From Tetrapyrgos nigripes (taxonomy: Eukaryota; Basidiomycota; Agaricomycetes; Agaricales; Campanellaceae), in assembly GCA_013368315.1 (NCBI GenBank), contig JAACJM010000055.1:62001-126000 (forward strand): DNA of 64,000 bases, given 5' to 3'. Each line of letters starts with the position of its first letter. The first letter of the stretch is position 1. Positions 55,590-64,000 of the stretch are shown here, in pieces. Below the pieces are notes generated by a model. It was not told the DNA's origin. It ran no database searches and was given only the letters and a program-made list of their open reading frames with translations. A program made the position numbers and the translations under genes.

Positions 55590-58500
55590 ATGATTCGCTC
55601 AAATTCTGATACGACGACGACGACAAGCACATATTCACCTGCGCCAACTAGTCCGTTCTCTTCAAACTTGTCCATTCCTTCGGAGCCTACTTCAGACGGT
55701 GAGTAGTGGCAGTCTTGAGGAGTGGCTCACCAGTCCTCATGTTGCCATCAGAAACACCCGATCTCGGTGCCTTCACCGCTGTCCTACGTGCATGGAGTCA
55801 TCTCCAACCACCTCCTAGAGTCATCAACTCTACCCTTGCCAACGCCCAGCAGAACCTTCCTTCAACATCTACATCCCGCGCTCTATCTTCATTCTCTTCT
55901 GCCACTCATTCTCCCAACCAGAATCACCCGCACTTGGAATTGGAATCCGACAGTGACCTACGGGACAACAAATCGACTGTATGGGCTCATAGGAGAATTG
56001 CTTCTTATCTCAATCATATTGGTGATACCAGCACTCATACTGGCACCCACACCCACACCTATACCGACACTGAGAGCCAGACGGATCCAGATCGGGACCG
56101 GCCTGTCAGTGTCTTCTCCTCAGAGACTATTGGCGAACCTGAGCAAGACCTTCAGAGAGAACACGAGGACACTGATACTCGTGGTCTCCTGGTACCCATT
56201 CGGGATATAGACGAGCTCGATTCTTCTTCTTACGACAATGATATTTACAACGACGACGACGACGATGACGATGATGATGGCCACCGTGGCCAGGATCAAA
56301 ATCGACCGAACGAAACCCAAGTTGTTGGCGAAAGGAGGTCTCTTCCAGTTTCTCGGATGGAGTACGAGCCGCACTATGAACTGGACGAGGAAGATGACCT
56401 TGATGGGCGGACTCCGCTAAATTTGGATTCATTCGGCGATCTTGGGGAACAGCCTTCACTGGGTTACTTCGATGAAGCACTCAAGTTTATTGCGGCCGAG
56501 AGGGAGAGGTTTACTGCACAGCGTGAAGCGGGTGTCGCGACGGGTTTAACTAATGGAATAGGTAAGGCTCTTTTGTTGTCCTTTCATCAACTCGTCCACA
56601 TTTTACTTTGCTTTCATGATCTCATATAATTCTGACCATTTTTCATCTACACCAGAACCCCGCAAACGACGTCGCAGGAAACGAACCAAGACACCTAGAG
56701 CCCATTCTACAACACGCACAACCGCTAGTTCTTCTACCATCACTAGAGCTTCCAAATCCACTCTTTCCGATATCCCTGGTGCAGTCGATGATCCAGATGG
56801 GGATGTCGATGCCGATGCAGACGAGTCATCCTCCTCATATGACCATAACTATAGCACCAGTTACAGCACGAGCAACTACACTAGTAGCTCCGCTGCCGCC
56901 ATCATAACATTCAAATCTGCACCTGGAACGCCTGGAGCTTCACGTAGACGTGGAAGAGATCGTGATCCTCGACAGCGTCAAACGCATCAGTTACCCTCCA
57001 ATCCTTCTCAGCTTGCTACGACAAGCTCGGGCAAGCAACGACGCCCTCTCAAACATAGTCGGTCCACTCCCCAACTTCGTATACTTCAACGTGACATTGA
57101 CGAAGACGACGATGAAGTCGTCGAGTCGCCTCGTGTTGCGCAGCTTCGTGCGTTAGGGAGGAAATTGGAGACTTTGTTCCCCGAAGACGTGGATTATTTG
57201 AAGAGAGTTCGGTATACGATGTTGACTGGGATGTCGCCTACCAGTGCTGGTAAGGGTAATGGATTGGGTGCTCATGCCGAGACTGTGTCCGGGTCTGGCT
57301 CTGGGCATGGATATGGATATGGACATTTAATGTCTTACCCTCAGGCAGGGCACACTGCTTTTAATGTTAATCTTAAAGGCGGGGCTGGTCCTGGTCCCGT
57401 TGGAGGAAGAGGATCACCTGGAGATGTGGTTGAAGGAGATGCGCCTGGGACAGGTCCTGGAGGTATATTCGGTGGTTTTATTGATACGAGAGGTTCTCCT
57501 CCTGTTGCGTCGATGAGTGATACTGTGCAGCAAGCCAGTACTAGTACGAATATGGGTGGGAGAGGTAGACAGGAGAAGGAGAAGGAGAAGGAGAAGGAGA
57601 AGGAAAAGGAAAAGGAGAAGGAGAAGGAAAAGGAGAAGGAAAAGGAAAAGGTCAAGGTCAAGGATAAGGATAAGAGCCGAGCGAAGAAGAAAGTTGACGA
57701 GGATGAAAAGCTGATTCATGTGTTCGTGGACCAGTGAGTATTCTTTCTTGTCTTGATGACGTCGTCACTGGACTTGTTTTTCCTCTCCCGTTTAAAATCA
57801 GACATAGTGACACTTTTTCCTTTTCCTCCTATTTCCAGTTCCAACATCCTTATCGGCCTCATCAACTATCTCAAACGTTACCCTCAGAAACATCCACAGT
57901 ATCGAGATTTGTTGGGCGGTACTACTAGTACCAGTAACAGTGCTAGTATTAGTGGAACTCCTGCATCCGGCAATGCCTCTCAACATGGTGGTAATGGTAA
58001 CAACGTTGTCATTCCGTCCGGGTATCCCAAACCTCCTAAACACTTGTCCCATTCCGCTTTGACTCTTATATTGGAAAGAGGTCGACCAGTGACGAGGAGG
58101 GTACTTGTGACGTCGAGTCCGTTGTATCAACCTATGGAGAGTGCGGCGATGTTGGGGTATGATGTGAAAGTGTTTGCAAGAGTGCCGGATTATGGGGATG
58201 GGTTGGATAGAGAGAGAGATAGGGAAAGGGAGAGGGAGAATGCTGATAAAGTGGGTCGTGTTGAGAATGGGAATGGGAATGGGAGGAGGAAGACACACAA
58301 GAGAAGTGTAAGCTCGGGGTCTTTCTCTGGGTTAACCCGGGAAGCATCAACGTCGGGGACGTCTGGGAGTGGTAATGATTTGTCACCGAAGAAGTCTAGA
58401 AGGAGGGCTGGGAGTGTCAATAATGGCAACAGCAACAGCAACACCAGCAATATGAATCCTAATACCGCAGTCAGGGGTGTCTCGGGAGGAGGTGTTCTTG

Positions 58501-59051
58501 GAAGAAGAAAGTCTCATAAGAGACAGACGTCGGGAAGTAACTCGACGGAGAGCGAGCAGGGAAACGGGAATCTAGGTGCACGAGGCTTCCCTCAAGCCTT
58601 TGTAAGGAGTTTATCCGGTCCAGCATCTGCTGTTATAGCTAGCGCACCTCGTGGCGGTTCCCCATCCAACGCTGTTACCGCCGCTACGAATATGACTATC
58701 ACACAGGCACCTACTCCGCAGCGTATACGCTATCGCGAACAAGGTGTCGATGAGCTATTACAGCTAAAGCTTCATCAAGTTTTAGCTGCTCTAGACGGTC
58801 CGCCCCCACCTGGCAGTACGATTGTACTCGTCACCGGTGATGGGAATGCTGGACAATATAACGAAGATGGGTTTTTGGGAGGTGTTAGAACAGCGTTGAA
58901 GAAGGGTTGGAAGGTTGAGTTGTATGCTTGGGAAGGTGGGCTCAGTAGAGCTTGGAATAGAGAGTTTGGAGAGGGAAGTGAGCTGGGGAGTGGATTTAGG
59001 GTTATTGGGTTGGAGCAGTTTGGGACAGAGTTGGTCGAGATTTACTATTGA
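55590..59051 (+). CDS. Large NYN-domain (PIN-like) protein
   Basis: Four exons (55590-55698, 55752-56561, 56656-57733, 57839-59051; 1069 aa), all junctions in frame. The N-terminal two thirds is disordered: Ser/Thr-rich, an acidic run (YNDDDDDDDDDG, near 56250), basic patches (KRRRRKRTK, near 56665) and a charged Lys-Glu repeat (57570-57650). The conserved part begins at KLIHVFVDHSNILIGLI across the third intron (57708-57860), then LERGRPVTRRVLVTSSPLYQ (near 58070), DELLQLKLHQVLAAL (near 58750), IVLVTGDGNAG (near 58825) and GWKVELYAWEGGLSRAW (near 58905). The conserved acidic residues (VDHSN, D of VDEL, TGDGN) match a NYN domain, a PIN-like fold that usually cleaves RNA. A long insert interrupts the domain (about residues 760-960). 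Target and localisation are unknown. Confidence 0.85.
57570..57660 (+). repeat. GAGAAG/GAAAAG hexanucleotide run (Lys-Glu repeat)
   Basis: In-frame low-complexity run in the NYN-domain protein encoding alternating Lys and Glu for about 28 residues. Likely to vary in length between strains. Confidence 0.9.
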
Positions 59052-59457
59052 GGGTGCTGGTGTGGTTGCTTTGGCCAAGGACCTGTCAGGACATTGGACG
59101 GTGTAAATTACTTGGTAAATATGGGAGAGGGTGCGGTTTGCTGGGAGTAGAAGATTTAAAGGAAAGTGTAGTGCTTATCATTTTTCCAGTTAACGTTTCT
59201 TGATGGTAAATGTAATTTCTTGTTGTTCATATCCGTTAAACCCTACGTACACTAACTACAGTTAAAGTACTTATTACTCGTGTACATGTACCTTTTAGAA
59301 TTTGTACCTTTTGATGAGATGAAGAGATCCGAATCGAGACCATTCTAGCTGTCCTTTGTCAGCGTTGTATCCGGGTCACTTCCGTTTGCATTCTCCAATG
59401 ACTTGCCAATGGCCTATTTATGCCCGTTAAACTCCATTTCATAACTTGAACTTAACG

Positions 59458-61663
59458 ATGGTCTATGTCGACTTTAGCCCTTTGAAATGTGGCCTAATCT
59501 CCCTGGTACTCTTTCTTATAGTCAAGTTCATCAGGGCATATAGCGAAAAGTCGAGGGTACGTGGTTCGCACGCTCGCTTGGAGAAACACTCAAATCTTCC
59601 TCTTTGGATACAGCTCAGGTTAATTCCTACTGTAGGACCTGATGGCATCCTAACCTCGTATATAACTGTCTTCAAATGGATCTCAAATGCCAATGAAGTC
59701 GTCAATGAAGGCTATCGTCTTGTGCGTTCTCAAACAATTTTGTCAGTCTGACGAATTCTAACGTCACGTATGTTTCTAGTATCCCGGTGGTTTGTTCAAA
59801 ATACCCACTCTCAATGGTTGGGAAGTCGTAATCAGTGGAAGGGAACTCTTGAACGACTTGCGCGGAGCCTCTGACCAAGTCCTAAATCCGGACATTTTCA
59901 CCGAAGATGCTCTCCAGGCCTATTACACCATGCATCCCAATGTGATGAAAAGCTCATATCATACCGACGTTATTCGTACCACCCTCACCCGGAACATTGG
60001 AGTTTGTTTACAGGACACGTATGATGAGGTCAAAGTAGCGATGTCTGAGAAGGTTCCTCTAAGTGACGGTGAGCTCCTCTTGGGATACGTCCATTACATG
60101 TGTGTTTCCTGATGTGTTGTCCACATAGATTGGATCGACATTCCAGCTTTTCAAACTGCGCTAGAGATTGTTGTGAGGATTTCGAATCGGTTTTTCGTCG
60201 GCTTGCCTCTTTGTGAGTCCTCGCCATTCTGAATGTTTTGCAATCTTGACTGACGTCTGGCTCACAGGCAGAGACCCTGAATTCTGTGACCTCAATATCA
60301 ACTTCACCTCAGACGTCTTTTACAATGCGTTGACTATCAACCAGTTTCCAAAATTCCTACACCCTATTGTTGGACGCATCTTTACCAGTCGGAGAGCATC
60401 TTTAAGAAAAGCAGTGAGGCTTTTGAAGCCGATGATCGAGGAACGTTTGAAGTTGCGAGAAAAGTACGAGGATGATTGGCCGGATAAACCTGTACGTTTA
60501 CTTTACCACTGGGTATATGCGTCTTCTAAACCCGCCTCGCTTACGTGCAGAACGACTTTATCCAATGGTGCATAGACGCTCAGCAGTATGCTCCTTTAAG
60601 CCTGCGCACCTCTCTCGAAGATTTGTGTGTCCGTGTCCTCTTTATCAATTTCGCTGCGGTACATGCTACATCGGTATGTTTGTCGTCTTTGTCCCCTGCT
60701 TTTCCTCAAATTTGACTCGATATATGGTATAACAGGTGGTAGGTCTTTCTTCCTGTCTATCCAATCTCACTTCCACATTGTTCACCAATATACTCCCGTT
60801 TTATCACGTCAAAATCAGGCCTTCACCTTCGCCCTCTACAACCTCGCATGCCATCCCGAGCTAGTAGACTCTCTCCGTCAAGAAGCCGAAGCTGCTATCG
60901 AAGCCGAAGGATGGACAAAACCCGCTCTACTCAAAATGCGGCTGTTAGATAGCTTTCTCATGGAATCAGCTAGGACGACTGGACCTCGTGCGAGTGCGTG
61001 TTTGAAACTTCTTTCTGTTAATGATTCTTGCAGTTTACACTTATTACTTTAATGATTCACCCAGATGGTCTTCTTCGAAAAGCGATGCAAGATTTTACGT
61101 TCTCTAATGGAATGACGGTACCTCGTGGGACGTATCTGAGCGTGGCTACGGGTCCAATGTTGAGGGATAATGTGAGTCCTCTCTGTCTATATCTTATCTC
61201 TCTGCTCTCTAAGTCGTCTTGCCTCTGTAGACCATCTTTCCTGATCCTGAAGAGTTCAAACCTTTCCGGTTTGCTGAAAAACGAGAAAAGGAAGGAGTAA
61301 GCTATAAACATCAATTAGTCACCCCAACGTCGGAGTGGGTGCTTTTTGGGCAGGGAAAGCATGCATGGTGAGTTTTGGTTCACTTTTTCTTTGTTTTTGT
61401 TTTATTTTAAAATGCGCTCATCTCATCTGAACCCGTACCCTAATCATTCTCGACTATGATGTGTGATCTGACCTATAATTGTCAGCCCTGGCCGATTCTT
61501 CGCAGGTACCACTCTCAAATTGCTCATGGCTCATGTCCTTCTGCACTACGACGTCCAGTTTCCGAATGGTTCCAGGGAGTTGCCCCAAAATTTCAAGCGG
61601 AATGCTGATTCTGCACCGGATCGGAGTACGAAGGTGATGTTCCGGAGAAGGTCTCGGAACTGA
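59458..61663 (+). CDS. Cytochrome P450 monooxygenase
   Basis: Start ATG at 59458 (MVYVDFSPLKCGLISLVLF; a membrane anchor). About nine exons. Key motifs: YPGGLFKIPTLNGWEVVIS (after intron 1), helix I region FAAVHATS before an intron and then AFTFALYNLACHPEL (60818), the K-helix ExxR as ESAR (near 60962), DFTFSNGMTVPRGTYLSVATG (near 61090), FPDPEEFKPFRF (near 61238), and a haem ligand loop FGQGKHAC-PGRF split by an intron inside the Cys codon (61347 / 61485). Tail: RRRSRN, stop at 61661-61663. All key residues seem to be present. The motif set resembles ent-kaurene-oxidase-like/CYP512-type enzymes that act on terpenoids in basidiomycetes, but I cannot assign the family with confidence. No terpene cyclase or other pathway gene is in the window. 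Confidence 0.85.
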
Positions 61664-61960
61664 GGCCTGAGGCCTGAGGCTGAGCACCTTGGTTTAGCTG
61701 CTTATGAAGGTCTCGGGCTGGTGCGATGCGAATTCGAAAGGAAGACGACTGTCGACTTAGCATCTTGAAGAATATATGTATTTCTTTGCAGTTCCTCCTG
61801 ATACCTGCCTGCCATTTGCTGTTAGGAAGTCTCGGGCTTGCACCGGAAGCGAGTCCTTTAGTCATTCCTGCTTACAAAAAAAGGAAATCCTTTGTACCAC
61901 TTTCTTTTCTCAAAACCTTACATAAAATCCGTCACCTCGCTGACTTCTTTTTCAACCACC

Positions 61961-64000
61961 ATGAACACTGCGAATAGCTCTCACAAGCCCCATCCTCGTC
62001 TGAAGAAACCCGTCGTATTTATTCAGAAAGTTCCCGCTACCGTTCTGAAAGAAGATATATTCAAGCTGTTTCGCAAGTTTCGAGTTTCAGACGATGCAAC
62101 AATTACTTTGACAAAGGCATCAACGAGAAAAGCCACTGAAGCTGGAGAGCAAGTGGCATGCGTTGAATTTTCGAGTTTAGACTCTGGTGCGTTCACATTG
62201 AGTACTGTTTCTAGGACGCGTCTTTGACCTCTCTTTTTGAATTGCAGCTGAGAAAGCCATGGCCCTGTTGCAGCACGAACAGTTGACGAAGTTCGCGGAT
62301 TGCATCTCTTTCGCGTTGAGCCAGAAAGGCTTTCCTATCAAGCCTTCCTCTGGTCCTTTACCACGTCTGTTCAAGTATCAAGAACTGAACGCGTCTCGTA
62401 TTTATGATGTTCTGAGGCCTTACGGACCCATTTTTTCGATGAAAGTGGAAGAAAAGTATGGGACGGTGTCTGTCGTGTTTTGGAGGGTTGAAGACGCAGA
62501 CGAAGCCGTTAGGTTCTTGGACCAGTCCAAAAGAGTCGATGAAGTAGAGGCGAAACTATGGTCGGCAAATAGTAGCTTTCAGTCTTCTGAGACATTTTCT
62601 ACGGTGAGATTTCTCAATGATTCTTGTGCCTTCAACTCAGAGCTCAACACACTGAAATCGCAGGTTGAAATGGTAAGCGATGAGTTCCCTATCATGCCTG
62701 CTTAACATCCATCTCACTTCATCATGTCAGGATCCTCCTTCAGAGCACAAAAGTGGATCTGTGCCAATCCTACCGGAATCCAATGATGCGACAACTATCC
62801 CGGTCACCGAAAGCAGCATCCCTGTGCCGTCCACGCCTGTGACAGGCTGCAATTTGTTCTGCAGTGTACGAAATCAGCTATCATCCTCGTTCATGCTTCT
62901 GATTGCTCACTCAATTGCTACATAGTTCCTCCCTGTGTTGATGGACGTAGCTAGTTTCCGAAAGCTCTTTTCGAAAGTGAGTTGCCAATCTTAAAACACT
63001 TCGTATTGTTGATCCTACTGCATTTTTGTTCGGGTTATTAGTTTGGCGATATCACAAGGTATTTCCATCGCATGCCCTTTAGTTTTCATGAACCTGATGT
63101 TGGCCAAGTGCCGAGATACCTAGCCGGGGTCGTAAACGAGGGTACCCACATGGGCTTATTTCCTTCAAAAACCGACAAGATGGTGAACTTCATCCATTTA
63201 TGATTCCGCCTTGTAAATCTTATTGAAGCTCCTGCGTTGCAATAGGTCTTCGCGCTATCGATGCCATGAACGGATTACTCCTGGAAGGAAGGAAGATTGT
63301 TGTACGTTTGGACCGTAAGGACAGCAAGATCAATGGCAATGGCAACAATGGAAGTTCTGACCACACCGTAAGCAACAATCACGTCGTGTGCCTCCCAAAC
63401 GATTTATGACTTTTCAGAGTACCGAGCAACCAACGCCAATGGAACATGTGCATCCATCTGTTGATACTGAATGGCACGGTGTCTCAGAAGGACGAACTTC
63501 GTCTTTACCTCAAACTATGGACATTGACGCTGATTCAAGCGTCCCTGAGCCTGAAATAGAGGCAACTTCATTCAACCCGTCTGATTCCGAAACGACTCTC
63601 GCAGAAGGTACCTCACCTGTACCTAGTTACTCCAAAGACGCACAAGCCGACATTCTCGAGACTGATTTTCACAATTTGGCCAGCCTCATGTGTAACATAT
63701 GGAAAGAAGAAGCTGGGAAGCTGAGGGTTGAGGTAGTGGACTTGAGGGTTCGGGAAGGCAGGATTGCCGAGGAGCTGAAAGCACAGGAGAGCAGGATCGC
63801 TAAAGAATTGAACGACTCGAGGGCACGCGAGCGTAGAATTGCAGAAGAACTGGAGAACGAGAAGGTGAAGCATGAAGAAGAGAGCAGGGAAGCCCAGGAG
63901 GAAATAGCCAGCATGCAGATGAAGATCAACGGGCTTGAGTGGGGGAACGAGTATCTAGACAAAGAGAAATCACGTCTGCAACGCCAGTTGGACCTGAAGT
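61961..64000 (+). CDS. RRM/coiled-coil protein (partial; runs off the window)
   Basis: Start ATG at 61961 in a good context (accaccATGa). Exons: PVVFIQKVPATVLKEDIFKLF (RRM-like first strand), a second RRM-like region FKYQELNASRIYDVLRPYGPI and GTVSVVFWRVEDADEAVRFL (about 62370-62520), a Pro/Ser/Thr-rich stretch, FRKLFSKFGDIT (across an intron near 62990-63040), and AIDAMNGLLLEGRKIVVRL (near 63260), which looks like the end of another RRM. The C-terminal part is a long coiled coil (EELKAQESRIAKELNDSRAR, EELENEKVKHEEESREAQEE; 63750-63990). At least eight introns. RNA binding is inferred. The stop codon lies beyond 64000. Confidence 0.75.

Noticed and set aside
57341..57719. Minus-strand Phe/Ser/Leu-rich frames opposite the NYN gene
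   Set aside because: They are antisense shadows of the Lys-Glu hexanucleotide run.
1..64000. CRISPR array, operon or bacterial elements
   Set aside because: Introns and element families show a eukaryote. The regular 69-bp array has no variable spacers of CRISPR type.

Overview
The window looks like a transposon-rich Agaricomycete (mushroom-forming basidiomycete) genome. Host genes carry many 45-60 bp GT-AG introns. The mobile elements belong to families typical of Agaricomycetes: Plavaka, KDZ-associated CxC5/CxC6, Ty3 with a chromodomain, Ty1/copia, pogo and hAT-like. The host gene set also fits: FAD2-type desaturases, a 7TM protein, a NACHT protein, a P450 and an F-box/LRR protein. I cannot name the species.

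Layout. 1-536 is the 5' piece of an F-box/LRR-like gene. 537-1914 is a long-inverted-repeat (foldback-like) element. 1915-45212 is about 43 kb containing the 5' half of a copia element, a truncated Ty3 element, Plavaka and other transposon debris, several solo LTRs, two unrecognised multi-exon genes, a CTTAAG-rich inverted-repeat element, an island of host-like genes (FAD2-like desaturase A, a 7TM protein, FAD2-like desaturase B; 27.8-34.1 kb), a CACTA-like element, a KDZ-associated CxC5/CxC6 gene with an in-frame 69-bp minisatellite in an intron, and the 3' half of the copia element. 45213-46569 is a second copy of the foldback element. 46570-47516 is the 3' piece of the F-box/LRR gene, followed by a hAT-like element (47525-49950) that contains a broken pogo-type transposase. 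50-54 kb holds duplicated fragments around a NACHT gene. 54.5-64 kb is an ordinary gene-dense host region, all on the plus strand: Gdt1/UPF0016 transporter, NYN-domain protein, P450 and RRM/coiled-coil protein (cut by the window end).

Main observation. The two foldback copies have crossed target-site duplications. The outer flanks share GGAAGAG and belong to one F-box gene. The inner flanks share ATCTTCC and belong to one copia polyprotein. Across each TSD pair the reading frame joins without a break. The 43-kb segment is therefore circularly permuted relative to the copia element. This is what would result if a circular DNA carrying copia::foldback recombined with a foldback already sitting in the F-box gene. 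A composite transposition from a tandem array, or an assembly artefact at the 1.36-kb repeat, would look similar. The segment carries the two desaturases and the 7TM gene as apparent cargo.

The plus-strand genes in 54.5-64 kb are not an operon (this is a eukaryote), and nothing in their arrangement shows a shared pathway. The desaturase-7TM-desaturase island may be a functional neighbourhood or a tandem gene duplication with an intervening gene.
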